Shown in pieces: positions 1 to 10,842 of a stretch of 64,000 nt of DNA. This DNA is from an uncultured Eubacteriales bacterium (GTDB taxonomy: Bacteria; Bacillota; Clostridia; Christensenellales; Aristaeellaceae). The notes below the pieces were generated by a model. The model did no database searches, was not told the DNA's origin, and saw only the letters and a program-made list of their open reading frames with translations. The stretch lies in NCBI GenBank assembly GCA_902790015.1, contig CADAQF010000001.1, positions 62,001 through 126,000 of the forward strand. The letters are read 5' to 3'. The position numbers and the translations under genes are program-made. Positions within the stretch are counted from its first letter, which is position 1, and each line of letters opens with the position of its first letter.

Positions 1-2168
<2,168 letters not shown>

Positions 2169-2176
2169 ACGGCACC

Positions 2177-2731
2177 TCAGATTTCCTGTATATCCATTTC
2201 GTCGGAGCCGGGCTCCCCGGTTTCGGGGCGGGGCAGCTCGTCCAGGCTTTTTAAGCCGAAATGGGCCAGGAATTTGTCGGTCGTGGCGTAAAGGATGGGC
2301 CGTCCGACGACGTCCTTGCGGCCCACGTCCTCTATCATTCCCTTTTTAACGAGGGACTGCACCGAGTAATCGCACTTGACTCCGCGGATCTGCTCCATCT
2401 CCAGCTTGGTGACCGGCTGGCGGTAGGCCACGATGGCCAGCGTCTCCAGCGCCGCCTGGGAGAGGGACTGCTTTTGCACCGGCTGCAGCAGCTTTTCGAT
2501 GTAGGGAGCGAATTCCGCCCGGGTGGAAAGCTGTACGTGCTCCCCGAAGCGCTTGAGGGTCAGGCCGCTGGGTGCCCGGTCCAGCCGGCGCTCCAGGTCG
2601 TCCAGGGCTTCCGCCAGCTGGAACGGGGCGATCTCCAGGGCCCTGGCCAGGTCGTCCGTCAGCACCGGCTCCCCGGCTACAAACAGCATCGCCTCCACGA
2701 TCGGGGCGATTTCTTTAATCTCCATCGTCAT
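2177..2731 (-). CDS. scpB: Segregation and condensation protein B
   Basis: 184 aa, the usual ScpB length. ScpB is the winged-helix (kleisin-interacting) partner of ScpA in the SMC-ScpAB condensin that organises the chromosome. The sequence opens with EIAPIVEAMLFVAGEPV and carries ALETLAIVAYRQPVTKLEMEQIRG, the family's recognisable winged-helix core, followed by GRPILYATTDKFLAHFGL. The start overlaps the end of scpA by 17 bases, so translation of the two is probably coupled. A second Met two codons downstream could be the actual start. The acidic tail (GSDEMDIQEI) is typical. Confidence 0.95.
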   Translation of the reverse strand: MTMEIKEIAPIVEAMLFVAGEPVLTDDLARALEIAPFQLAEALDDLERRLDRAPSGLTLKRFGEHVQLSTRAEFAPYIEKLLQPVQKQSLSQAALETLAIVAYRQPVTKLEMEQIRGVKCDYSVQSLVKKGMIEDVGRKDVVGRPILYATTDKFLAHFGLKSLDELPRPETGEPGSDEMDIQEI

Positions 2732-3482
2732 CAGCGCTCTCTTCGTTGATTTCGTCCGGGTCGGGCGTGTGGGGCGTGATCAGTATCTGCCCGTAAATGC
2801 CTTCCTGGCTTGCGCGCGCCCTCCCGGCCTTCAAAAGCTCCAGCAGGGCCAGGAAGGTGGTGACCACCTCGTCGCGGTCCGGGTTTTCTGAAAACAGCCG
2901 GTCAAAGGTGATCGGTCCTTTTTTGAGCCTGCGCAGGATGCCCGCCATGCACCTGGGCACCGAATAGGCGTCGCGCAGGATGCGGCGCTGTACGGGCTGC
3001 TGCTCCCGGTCCTCCGGGGTGCGGGCCAGCACCCGCGCAAAGGCGGCGGTGAGCCCCTCCAGCGTCAGGTTTTCAAGCTCATAGGTGGGCGGGGGCAGCG
3101 GAAACTCCTCCGGCAGCTTTTCGTACATGGAGGCCGCCGCCTTTTCAAACTGCTGCATTTCGGCGGCCAGGGTCTTGAGCTGCTGGTATTCTTCCAGCTG
3201 GCGGATGAGGGCCTGCTCCGGGTCCTCCTCCTCTGCTTCGCCCTCCCGGGGTTCCCTGGGAAGCAGGGAACGGGATTTGATCTCCACCAGCGTGGCGGCC
3301 ATCGCGAGAAATCCGGAAGCGTCGTCCATATCAAGATCGGGCGCGTTTTGCACGTATTCGATGTACTGGCTGGTGACCTCGGACACGAAAATGTCCCGTA
3401 TATTCACCTTGGCCTTGCCCACCAGGAACAGCAGCATGTCCAGCGGGCCTTCAAACTGGCTCAGGTGCAGGGAAAAAGCCAT
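2715..3482 (-). CDS. scpA: Segregation and condensation protein A
   Basis: 255 aa kleisin subunit of the SMC-ScpAB complex. The N-terminus FEGPLDMLLFLVGKAKVNIRDIFVSEVTSQY is the family signature (written here only as a reference to residues 10-40), and the C-terminal winged helix (FLALLELLKAGRA) binds the SMC ATPase head. A central acidic, Glu-rich stretch is normal for ScpA linkers. The start follows a GAGGTG ribosome site. It overlaps scpB and sits 33 bases after the M50 protease gene in the same direction. Confidence 0.96.
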   Translation of the reverse strand: MAFSLHLSQFEGPLDMLLFLVGKAKVNIRDIFVSEVTSQYIEYVQNAPDLDMDDASGFLAMAATLVEIKSRSLLPREPREGEAEEEDPEQALIRQLEEYQQLKTLAAEMQQFEKAAASMYEKLPEEFPLPPPTYELENLTLEGLTAAFARVLARTPEDREQQPVQRRILRDAYSVPRCMAGILRRLKKGPITFDRLFSENPDRDEVVTTFLALLELLKAGRARASQEGIYGQILITPHTPDPDEINEESADDDGD

Positions 3483-3515
3483 GCTTTCACCTCAGATACA
3501 TGTGCCCGGCCGGCC

Positions 3516-4211
3516 TCAGCGCCACACCAGGCGGTAGAAAAAGGTGATGACCGGGGACCAGATGGCGTTCATCGCCCGGTACAGGAGGTTATCGACCAGG
3601 CTGGTGCCGAGCAGCAGCACCATCAGCCCTATCTGGAACATGCGGAACAGATCCGGCGTCAGCCGCAGTTTGCCTTTGAGCAGGGTGTCGTTCAGCAGAT
3701 GGAAGCCGTCCAGCGGGGGGATGGGCAGGAGGTTGAAAAGCGCCAGGCTCAGGTTGAGCGACGAAAAATGATTGAAAAACGTGAACAGATAATGGATGAA
3801 GCCTTTTTCAGAAAATGCGGGCGAACGGGTGGTCAGCACCATCAGGAAGCCGCTGATCAAAAACAGCAGGAAGTTCATCGTGATGCCGGCGATGGACACC
3901 AGAAAATCGTCCCGCCTGAAACGGCGGAAATTATTGGGGTTCACCGGCACGGGCCGCGCGTAGCCAAAGCCGAACAAAAGCAGCATCGTGGTGCCGATAG
4001 GGTCCAGATGGTGGGAGGGACGCAGGGAAAGCCGGCCCATCATTTTGGCTGTGGGATCCCCGCACCAAAGCGCCACATAGCCGTGGGAGATCTCGTGCAG
4101 AATCAGCGCCCCCAGCAGGGACAATACCTGGATCAGCATCAGCGCGATGCCGTTCAGCGGATCCTCCCGGATATTCTGTATCCAGGAAAAGAGCATGGAA
4201 TTCTGAAACAT
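3516..4211 (-). CDS. Site-2-protease-family (M50) intramembrane zinc metalloprotease, YwhC-like
   Basis: 231 aa polytopic membrane protein. The HEISH zinc motif lies in a hydrophobic segment (LGALILHEISHGYVALW) near residue 40, and the second conserved motif NLLPIPPLDGFHL gives the third zinc-ligand Asp. Four to six membrane segments are apparent. This short form lacks a PDZ domain and matches the small YwhC/FtsH-neighbour type of M50 protein that often sits beside scpAB in Firmicutes. The substrate is unknown. The ATG follows AAAGGAG and lies 11 bases after the threonine aldolase stop, within the operon. Confidence 0.88.
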   Translation of the reverse strand: MFQNSMLFSWIQNIREDPLNGIALMLIQVLSLLGALILHEISHGYVALWCGDPTAKMMGRLSLRPSHHLDPIGTTMLLLFGFGYARPVPVNPNNFRRFRRDDFLVSIAGITMNFLLFLISGFLMVLTTRSPAFSEKGFIHYLFTFFNHFSSLNLSLALFNLLPIPPLDGFHLLNDTLLKGKLRLTPDLFRMFQIGLMVLLLGTSLVDNLLYRAMNAIWSPVITFFYRLVWR

Positions 4212-4222
4212 ATGAAGCTCCT

Positions 4223-5257
4223 TTAAAGCCCGGCGAGGGCGTTTTCAAGCGCCGTCACCGCCTCTTCCCGGGTGGCCCAGGAGGTGCAGAAGCGGACCGC
4301 CTGCCGGCCGTCGGGCAGGGTTTCCCACGGATCCCACGCAAAAGAGGGGGCCAGGCGGTCAAGCTGCTCGGCGGTCAGGATGGGAAACTGCTGGTTGGTG
4401 GGAGAATCGATCATGAAGGGAACGCCCGCCTGCGTGAAGGCCTTTTTCACCCGCAGAGCCAGGCTGTTGGCGCGCCGGCCCAGGGAAAGATACCGGTCTT
4501 CCTCCATCAGTCCCTGGAACTGGATGCCCAAAAGCCTGCCCTTGGCCAGCATGCCTCCCCTCTGCTTGATCATGTAGCGGAAATCCTTTTTGAGCGCCGG
4601 GCTGGTTATGACCACCGCTTCCCCGAACAGGGCGCCGCATTTGGTGCCGCCCAGATAAAAGACGTCGCACAGCCGGGCGATGTCCGCAGCGGTCACGTCG
4701 CAGGCGTCCGCGGTCAGCCCGTAGGCCAGGCGCGCGCCGTCCAGGTACAGGGGGATGCCCGCCCCGCGGCAGATGCGGGAAAGCTCAGTCAGCTCCCTCA
4801 GGGAGTACAGCTGGCCGTTTTCGGTGGGGAAGGATATATACAGCATCCCCGGCTGCACGGTGTGCTCGCTGTGCGGATCGCCGAAATGGGCGTCCAGCGC
4901 CTTCTTGAGCGCCTCGGCGGACACCTTGCCGTCCGGGCTTTCAAGCGCCAGCACCTTGTGGCCGGTGGCCTCGACGGCCCCGGTTTCGTGTACGGCCACA
5001 TGGCCGGTCTGAGCCGACAGCACGCCCTGCCAGGGGCGAAGAACGGAGGCGATCACGGTCAGGTTGGCCTGCGTGCCCCCGACCAGGAAATGGACGTCCG
5101 CTTCCGGGCAGCTGCAGAATTCCCGGATCAGGCCGCGGGCGTGCTCGCAGTAAACGTCCGTGCCGTAGCCGGGCGTCTGCACCAGGTTGGTATCGTTCAG
5201 AAGGGACAGGATCTCCGGAAGGCATCCTTCCTCATAATCACAGGTAAAGCGGTACAT
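4223..5257 (-). CDS. ltaE: Low-specificity L-threonine aldolase (PLP-dependent)
   Basis: 344 aa from the ATG at 5255-5257, chosen because GGAGAGGAG stands 7-8 bases upstream; a longer reading from 5314 would include the promoter region. Fold-type I PLP enzyme: FLVGGTQANLTV near the N-terminus, the DGARLAYG motif with the cofactor-binding Asp and Arg, and YLGGTKCGALFGEA with the Schiff-base Lys. The family cleaves L-threonine or allo-threonine to glycine and acetaldehyde. First gene of a leftward operon with the M50 protease, scpA, scpB and the helicase; no metabolic link to those is evident. Confidence 0.88.
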   Translation of the reverse strand: MYRFTCDYEEGCLPEILSLLNDTNLVQTPGYGTDVYCEHARGLIREFCSCPEADVHFLVGGTQANLTVIASVLRPWQGVLSAQTGHVAVHETGAVEATGHKVLALESPDGKVSAEALKKALDAHFGDPHSEHTVQPGMLYISFPTENGQLYSLRELTELSRICRGAGIPLYLDGARLAYGLTADACDVTAADIARLCDVFYLGGTKCGALFGEAVVITSPALKKDFRYMIKQRGGMLAKGRLLGIQFQGLMEEDRYLSLGRRANSLALRVKKAFTQAGVPFMIDSPTNQQFPILTAEQLDRLAPSFAWDPWETLPDGRQAVRFCTSWATREEAVTALENALAGL

Positions 5258-5291
5258 GGCACTGCTCCTCTCCAAAGCGATTTGCAGACGT

Positions 5292-5321
5292 ATTATAGCA
5301 AATTCCGCCTGCACTTAGCAA
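5292..5321 (-). promoter_or_regulatory. Sigma-A-type promoter of the ltaE-M50-scpAB-mrfA operon
   Basis: On the minus strand TTGCTA is followed after 18 bases by TATAAT, which is preceded by TGC (extended -10). It lies 35 bases before the ltaE ATG. Confidence 0.65.
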
Positions 5322-5505
5322 TAGCGGGACAAAAAAGGGAGAAACAGGACGCCGGATACGAAAGAAAACAAGGAAAAACAGACGAAATAATAAAAAGATC
5401 GGCTCTTCAGAAACAGGAAAACCGCCCACAGGCGGCGAACATATGAAGGATACGAAAGCCCAACGCGCACGCTGTCCGCGACGCAGACGAAACAGAGGAA
5501 CGTCC

Positions 5506-6864
5506 ATGAAAGCAAGCCACGCAGAAAGCCGGGCATCGCAGATGCTGAACGCCCCGGTAAGTCAAATCATCCCCCGGCTGGCGGTGCCGACCGTCATCTC
5601 CATGCTGATCACCAGCATCTACAACCTGGCGGACACCTTTTTTGTGGGCCGCATCAACACGGCGGCCTCCGGGGCCATCGGCGTCGTGTTTTCCGCCATG
5701 GGGATCATACAGGCCATCGCCTTCACCATCGGCATGGGCAGCGGCGCGAACATGAGCCGGGCCCTGGGCGCCGGGCGGAAGGAGGAAGCGGCCCGGTTTG
5801 TGTCGCTGGGCTTTTTCACGGCCTTCATGACCGGCGCGGTGCTGGCCGCGGCGGGGCAGATCTTTTTGCGGCGGCTGGTGGTTTTGCTGGGCGCCACCGA
5901 GACCATCGCGCCCTACGCGGAGGACTATGCCCGCTATATCCTTTTGGCGGCGCCCTTCATGATGTCCTCCCTGGCGATGAACAATATGCTGCGCTTCCAG
6001 GGGCTTACGCTTTACGCCATGATCGGCATCGGGACGGGCGGTCTGCTCAATATGGCGCTGGACCCGCTGTTCATATTCGTGTTCAACATGGGCACGGCGG
6101 GCGCCTCGCTGGCCACCGCCATCTCCCAGTGCGTGAGCTTCAGCATTCTGCTTTGGATGTGCCAGCGGCAGGGGGAGGCCATTTCGATATCCCGGCGCAA
6201 CTTCCGTCCCTCCCGGGAAATGTACCGCCGGATGCTGGCCAACGGGCTTCCTTCCCTGGGCCGGCAGGGCATCGCCAGCGTGAGCACCATTCTGCTCAAT
6301 CACGTGGCCCAGGCCTGGGGTGACCCGGCTATCGCCGCGATGGCCATCGTCAGCCGCTTCATCATGTTCATCAATTCCGCGGTCATCGGCTTTGGCCAGG
6401 GCTTCCAGCCGGTGTGCGCGTACTGCTACGGGGCCAGGAAGTACGCCCGCGTCCGGGAGGCTTTCGTGTTCTGCGCCAGGGTGGCCACGGTAATCCTGCT
6501 GGTGCTGGCGGGCGGGGCGATGCTGATCTCGCGGGAGATCGTGGGCTGGTTCAGGGACGACCCGGAGGTCATCCGGATAGGCACGACAGCTCTTCGCATA
6601 CAGCTGTGCACGATGCCGCTGTGGGGCTATTATACGATGAGCAACATGCTCACCCAGTCCATCGGCCTGTCCGCCCGGGCGACGCTTCTGTCCGCCTCCA
6701 GGCAGGGCATATTCCTGATCCCCATGCTGCTGATCCTGCCGCCGCTGTTCGGGCTGACGGGCCTGCAGACGGCCCAGCCGGCGGCGGACGTGTGCGCTTT
6801 TTTCCTGGGCGTGTTCCTGGTCCGTCCGGTGCTCAGAAAGCTCAGGGAAGACGGAGATCAGTAG
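5506..6864 (+). CDS. MATE-family multidrug/cation efflux protein (first of three)
   Basis: 452 aa from the ATG at 5506, chosen for the GAGGAA site just upstream and because the family begins about here (NAPVSQIIPRLAVPTVISML). Twelve membrane segments are expected; the MATE landmarks LADTFFVGRI near the N-terminus and the repeat in the second half (GFQPVCAYCYGARKY) are present. MATE proteins export drugs, metabolites or flavins using a Na+ or H+ gradient; the substrate here cannot be read. The stop overlaps by 7 bases that of the convergent radical SAM gene. Confidence 0.92.
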   Translation: MKASHAESRASQMLNAPVSQIIPRLAVPTVISMLITSIYNLADTFFVGRINTAASGAIGVVFSAMGIIQAIAFTIGMGSGANMSRALGAGRKEEAARFVSLGFFTAFMTGAVLAAAGQIFLRRLVVLLGATETIAPYAEDYARYILLAAPFMMSSLAMNNMLRFQGLTLYAMIGIGTGGLLNMALDPLFIFVFNMGTAGASLATAISQCVSFSILLWMCQRQGEAISISRRNFRPSREMYRRMLANGLPSLGRQGIASVSTILLNHVAQAWGDPAIAAMAIVSRFIMFINSAVIGFGQGFQPVCAYCYGARKYARVREAFVFCARVATVILLVLAGGAMLISREIVGWFRDDPEVIRIGTTALRIQLCTMPLWGYYTMSNMLTQSIGLSARATLLSASRQGIFLIPMLLILPPLFGLTGLQTAQPAADVCAFFLGVFLVRPVLRKLREDGDQ

Positions 6865-7556
6865 TCCCTTCCCCTGATGAACGTATCCGGGCAGAAGGGC
6901 AGCATGATGCCCTGGTAGCGCGTCAGTTCCTCGCGGGAAGGAGCGTGCAGGCCGCGTACGGCCACGGTGTCCCTGTCTTCAAAGGGCTGGAGGTAATACC
7001 TTTTGGCCCCGCGGATCCACGGGCCGATACCCAGAAAGGAATTGTCGTCGAAAAGCTCCTTTACGACCGTCGTGCGGAATTCATAGTCCACCCGGCCGGA
7101 CAGAAGGAAGGAAGCGCTTTCCCTTACGGCGTCCAGCGATATGTGGGACAGCCCCGCCGTTTCCGCGTAGCGGTCGGGGCTGTTTTTGATGTCCATGGCC
7201 ACATAGTCGATCAGGCCCTCTTCGGCCAGGGAGGATAGAAGCTCCGGCCTCGTGCCGTTGGTATCCAGCTTGACGGCGTAGGAAAGGGCTTTGACGCGCC
7301 TGAGCAGACGGGCCAGCTCTTCCCCGCGCAGGGACGGCTCTCCCCCGGTGATACAGACGCCGTCCAGCAGGCCGCGGCGCTTTTCAAGAAACGCGATCAG
7401 GCCGTCCTCGTCGGTTTCGGGCGGCAGCAGGCCGTCGATCAGTTCCGCGTTGTGGCAGTAGGGACAGCGGAAATTGCACCCGGACAGGAAAACGGTACAG
7501 GCCACCTTGCCCGGAAAATCCAGCAGCGTCAGCTTCTGAAGCCCGGCTATCTCCAT
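6858..7556 (-). CDS. Radical SAM activating enzyme, anaerobic ribonucleotide reductase activase type (NrdG2-like)
   Basis: 232 aa. N-terminal LTLLDFPGKVACTVFLSGC is followed by CNFRCPYC, the CxxxCxxC [4Fe-4S]/SAM motif; GGEPSL further on is the SAM-binding GGE motif. This matches the family annotated as anaerobic ribonucleoside-triphosphate reductase activating proteins, which make the glycyl radical on NrdD. No nrdD is visible in the window, so the partner could be another glycyl-radical enzyme. Start after GAGGGGGG; own promoter at 7581-7609. It points toward the MATE gene and shares its 3' end. Confidence 0.82.
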   Translation of the reverse strand: MEIAGLQKLTLLDFPGKVACTVFLSGCNFRCPYCHNAELIDGLLPPETDEDGLIAFLEKRRGLLDGVCITGGEPSLRGEELARLLRRVKALSYAVKLDTNGTRPELLSSLAEEGLIDYVAMDIKNSPDRYAETAGLSHISLDAVRESASFLLSGRVDYEFRTTVVKELFDDNSFLGIGPWIRGAKRYYLQPFEDRDTVAVRGLHAPSREELTRYQGIMLPFCPDTFIRGRDY

Positions 7557-7580
7557 CAGGCATCCCCCCTCGCGTGTTTC

Positions 7581-7609
7581 ATTGTAGCACTTTTTTTAAG
7601 CAAGGACAA
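7581..7609 (-). promoter_or_regulatory. Promoter of the radical SAM activase gene
   Basis: Minus strand: TTGTCC, 17 bases, TACAAT, ending 25 bases before the start codon. Confidence 0.55.
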
Positions 7610-7654
7610 ATCAAATATAATAGCAAGGGTCTACGATAAGGGGGCTCAGGCAAA

Positions 7655-7694
7655 AGGTCACCCGGCGGGGGAACTTCCGTTCCCCCGCCGGGTG
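7655..7694 (-). terminator. Intrinsic terminator of the MacA/MacB operon
   Basis: Perfect 16-bp GC-rich stem (7659-7674 with 7679-7694, 4-base loop) followed on the minus strand by ACCTTTTG. It stands 20 bases past the stop of the last exporter-operon gene. Confidence 0.7.
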
Positions 7695-7714
7695 CTGCTG
7701 TATGAAAAGGCGGT

Positions 7715-8857
7715 TTATGCCTCTGGCGTCTGCGCTTCCTCTCCCGTGGTTTCAGGAGCGGACACGGAAACCGGCGCGGTCTGGCCGGTGCTGGTGACGA
7801 TGGCGTTCATGCCGTAGGCGATGGCGTTAAGGTCGGGATCGGACAGGGTGATATAGACCGTGAAGGTGGATTCCTCGCTTTCCTCGCTGGTGCTGGCCGC
7901 ACCCAGGCTGCTGATATATTCCACCTGACCGTTCAGGATCTGGTCGCCGTTGCTGGAATAGATCAGTTCCACCCGTACGATATCGCCCAGACGGATGCCG
8001 GGCAGATCGCTTTCCAGGGCCGTGGCCTCCACGCGGACGCTGTCAAGCGGATAGATGGAAGCGATGTCGCCCCCCTCCGAGACGGCGCTGCCGGGAGAGA
8101 CGCTCAGCGCGGCGATCACGCCGTCCACCGGCGCCTTGATCAGGGTGATGTCGGCGCTCTGCCCCTGGTAGGTGCCGCTCAGGGTCTCAAAGAGCAGATC
8201 GCCCTTGTTCACCTTCTGGCCGGAGGTGACGGCGTAGGACACGATGACGCCCGCGCCCGTGTAAGCAGCCGGGCCGCGCCTGACGACCGTGCCCCGGCCC
8301 AGGCGCTGGTCGGCATGCGCGTTGCTGCCGCGGAAAATGTTGACGGACTCGCCGCTGCTCAGGTCTCCCTCGTCGGTGATCAGCACCTCAAAGGAACTGT
8401 CCGCCACGGTGGTGATCAGCCCGTGGCCGGTATAATCTCCGGTCACGGTGCGCAGGAACACCCTTTCGCCGGGATGCGTCAGCTTGGTGGCCTCGCTGTC
8501 GTAGGCGTATTTGGTGGAGCCGGTGAGGGAATAGGTGAGCTCCGGCTCCAGATAGGCGACCGCGCCGTAGGTTTCGGCTACGCTTTCGGCGTCATCCTCG
8601 ACGCTTCCGAACAGGTACACCTTGCCGCTTTCCTTGGCGTACACCTTGGTGGTCTGAAGGGTGGCGATCGTATCGCCGGCGCGCACGGTCTGGCCGACGC
8701 GGACGGGAACCTGGTCGATCGCGCCGCCGTACAGGGTGGTGACATTCTGCGTCACGGCGGAGACGACGGTGCCGTTCAGTTCGTAGGCCTGGGCCAGCAT
8801 GGGGATCGCACAGGTCAGGAAAACGAGGGACAGGGCGGCGGACAGCATTCTTTTCAC
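7715..8857 (-). CDS. Secreted adaptor protein (HlyD/MacA membrane-fusion type), second adaptor of the operon
   Basis: 380 aa. Signal peptide MKRMLSAALSLVFLTCAIPM ending near AQA-YE. Short segments such as VRVGQTVRAGDTIATLQ and VTSGQKVNKGDLLFET are the two halves of a split lipoyl/biotinyl-like hairpin, and later residues (VDGVIAALSVSPGSAVSEG, then IRLGDIVRVELIY) form the beta-barrel region of membrane-fusion adaptors. It is the last gene of a leftward operon after MacA-like adaptor, ATPase and permease genes, so it probably works with that exporter. It differs from the first adaptor in having a cleavable signal rather than a membrane anchor and lacks a long coiled coil. Confidence 0.75.
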   Translation of the reverse strand: MKRMLSAALSLVFLTCAIPMLAQAYELNGTVVSAVTQNVTTLYGGAIDQVPVRVGQTVRAGDTIATLQTTKVYAKESGKVYLFGSVEDDAESVAETYGAVAYLEPELTYSLTGSTKYAYDSEATKLTHPGERVFLRTVTGDYTGHGLITTVADSSFEVLITDEGDLSSGESVNIFRGSNAHADQRLGRGTVVRRGPAAYTGAGVIVSYAVTSGQKVNKGDLLFETLSGTYQGQSADITLIKAPVDGVIAALSVSPGSAVSEGGDIASIYPLDSVRVEATALESDLPGIRLGDIVRVELIYSSNGDQILNGQVEYISSLGAASTSEESEESTFTVYITLSDPDLNAIAYGMNAIVTSTGQTAPVSVSAPETTGEEAQTPEA

Positions 8858-8939
8858 AGCGGGTTCCTCCTTTTTTGACTGACAGTTGTTGGGAATATGG
8901 ATATAACAGGCGGACGGGGAAAGCCGCGTCCGTCTTTCC

Positions 8940-10151
8940 TTACATGGATCTGAGCGCGTCGATGGGGTTCAAGCGGCTGGCTTTCCGGGCCGGCGCCCAG
9001 CCGAACAGGATGCCCACCGCTGCGGAAAAGCCCACCCCCAGGGCGATGGCGCCGTAGGATATCTGAAACGCGGTGCCCATCACACGGCTGAGTATCAGGG
9101 ACAGCCCCAGCCCCAGCGCCACGCCCAGCAGCCCGCCTATCATGGAAAGCAGAAAGCTTTCCATCAGGAACTGAACCTGGATCTGCCAGGGAATGGCGCC
9201 CAGGGCCTTTTTGAGGCCTATTTCCACCGTGCGTTCGGTGACGGTGGTCAGCATCATGTTCATGATGCCGATGCCGCCTACCAGCAGGGCGATGGAGGCG
9301 ATGCCGGCCAAAAGGGTGCTGACCATGGAGAGGATGGAGTCCATGGTGTCCTCGATGCTGGACATGGTGGTGATGGTGAAGCAGTCTTCCTCAAAGCTGA
9401 ACATGGCGTCCATCTTCGCCTCCAGCGCCTCGGAGGCCGCCTGGGAATCGACCCCTTCCGCCAGGGAAACGGTGAAGCTGGTGACCAGGCTTTCGTTGTT
9501 CATTTTAAGGGCCGTGGTATAGGGGATCAGGATGTCCGGAGAGCCGCTCATCATGTCGGCCACGGTGGACACGGTCTTCTCCCCGATGATCCCCACCACC
9601 AGGAAGGTCAGCGCGTCAATATAGATATTCTCGCCCACCGGATCCACGCCGTAGAAAAATGTCTCCACCATGCCGCTGCTGATCAGACAGACACGGGACA
9701 TATTTTCCTCGTCAACGATATTGATCATGCGGCCCCGGCCCACCACGTTGTCCGTGTTCTGAAAATAGTACATGTTTTTGCCGGACACGGTGACATTGGT
9801 CTTGTAGGAACCGCCGCGGGCGACGCGGGAGCGCAGGGACACGTTGGGGATGAGGCCGTCCACCTCGTCCATCTGAGCCAACTCCGTCAGGTCCGCCGCG
9901 GTCATGCCGGTTTTAAGGTCGCTGCCGGTGACGCTGACGGACAGCGTGCCCGCCCCCATGGATAAAAACGACCTGGACAGCGAGCCTGAAAACCCTGAAA
10001 CCGTGGTGATCAGCGCGATGACGGCCATCACGCCGATGAGGATGCCCAGTATGGTCAGAAACGAGCGCACGCGGTTGCCGCGGATATTATCCAGGGACAT
10101 GACGACGCATTCCTTGAGCATGATCAGCGTCTTCCTGGGTTTTTCAAGCAT
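8940..10151 (-). CDS. MacB-type ABC exporter permease (FtsX-like)
   Basis: 403 aa from the ATG at 10149-10151, which overlaps the ATPase stop codon and has GGAGGGAGG upstream. Membrane segment 1 (FLTILGILIGVMAVIALIT) is followed by a long extracellular MacB_PCD domain and then three C-terminal membrane segments with GGIGIMNMMLTTVTERTVEIGLKKALGA split across residues 290-320, the FtsX/MacB signature. In this family the permease performs mechanotransmission, pushing substrates such as peptides or antibiotics out through an adaptor. The substrate is unknown. Confidence 0.9.
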   Translation of the reverse strand: MLEKPRKTLIMLKECVVMSLDNIRGNRVRSFLTILGILIGVMAVIALITTVSGFSGSLSRSFLSMGAGTLSVSVTGSDLKTGMTAADLTELAQMDEVDGLIPNVSLRSRVARGGSYKTNVTVSGKNMYYFQNTDNVVGRGRMINIVDEENMSRVCLISSGMVETFFYGVDPVGENIYIDALTFLVVGIIGEKTVSTVADMMSGSPDILIPYTTALKMNNESLVTSFTVSLAEGVDSQAASEALEAKMDAMFSFEEDCFTITTMSSIEDTMDSILSMVSTLLAGIASIALLVGGIGIMNMMLTTVTERTVEIGLKKALGAIPWQIQVQFLMESFLLSMIGGLLGVALGLGLSLILSRVMGTAFQISYGAIALGVGFSAAVGILFGWAPARKASRLNPIDALRSM

Positions 10152-10842
10152 CGGCCGCGTTCCCTCCCTCCGAAAGCACCCCGTCCACGATGCGAACGAT
10201 CCGCCTGGCATAACCGGCGATGTTCATATCGTGCGTGATCATGACGATGGTCCTGCCTTCATCGTTCAGCTCGCTGAAAAGCCCCATCACCTGGCGGCCG
10301 GTTTTCTGGTCCAGAGCGCCGGTGGGCTCGTCGGCCAGGAGGATGGAGGGGTTTCCCACCAGCGCCCGGGCGATGGCGACGCGCTGCTGCTGGCCGCCGG
10401 ACATCTGATTGGGATAATGGTCCCGCCAGTCTATAAGACCTACCTTTTCGAGCATCTCAAGGGCCTTCTTCCGCCGCTCTTTGGGAGGAACGCCGGCGTA
10501 GATCAGCGGCAGCTCCACGTTTTTCTGCGCCGTAAGGCGGGACAGCAGCTGGGAATTCTGGAAAATGAAGCCGATCTCCCTGGAGCGGATGCGGGCCAGC
10601 TCCTCTTCGTTCAGGTCCTCAATTTCCTGCCCCTGCAGGACGTAGCGGCCGCTGGTGGCGGTATCCAGGCAGCCGATGATGTTCATCAGGGTGGATTTGC
10701 CGCTGCCCGAAGGGCCGAGCACGGACAGGTATTCCCCGGGCTCGATCGACAGATCCACGTCCCTGAGCACGTGCGCCTGCTGTTCGCCCATCCGATAGAT
10801 CTTGTTGATCTTTTCCATCCGGAAAAAAGGCGAGCCGGTCAT
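10144..10842 (-). CDS. ABC transporter ATPase, MacB/LolD type
   Basis: 232 aa. Walker [10 protein letters not shown], signature [15 protein letters not shown], Walker [13 protein letters not shown] and switch His (MITHD) are complete. The DEPTGALD and NIIGCLD motifs are typical of the MacB/LolD/FtsE group. It overlaps the MacA-like gene by ATGA and the permease gene by 8 bases, indicating tight translational coupling in a four-gene exporter operon. Confidence 0.95.
   Translation of the reverse strand: MTGSPFFRMEKINKIYRMGEQQAHVLRDVDLSIEPGEYLSVLGPSGSGKSTLMNIIGCLDTATSGRYVLQGQEIEDLNEEELARIRSREIGFIFQNSQLLSRLTAQKNVELPLIYAGVPPKERRKKALEMLEKVGLIDWRDHYPNQMSGGQQQRVAIARALVGNPSILLADEPTGALDQKTGRQVMGLFSELNDEGRTIVMITHDMNIAGYARRIVRIVDGVLSEGGNAADA

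Noticed and set aside
5443..5505. Longer N-terminus for the first MATE gene
   Set aside because: The extra 21 residues are Arg-rich and unlike the family; the ATG at 5506 has a ribosome site.
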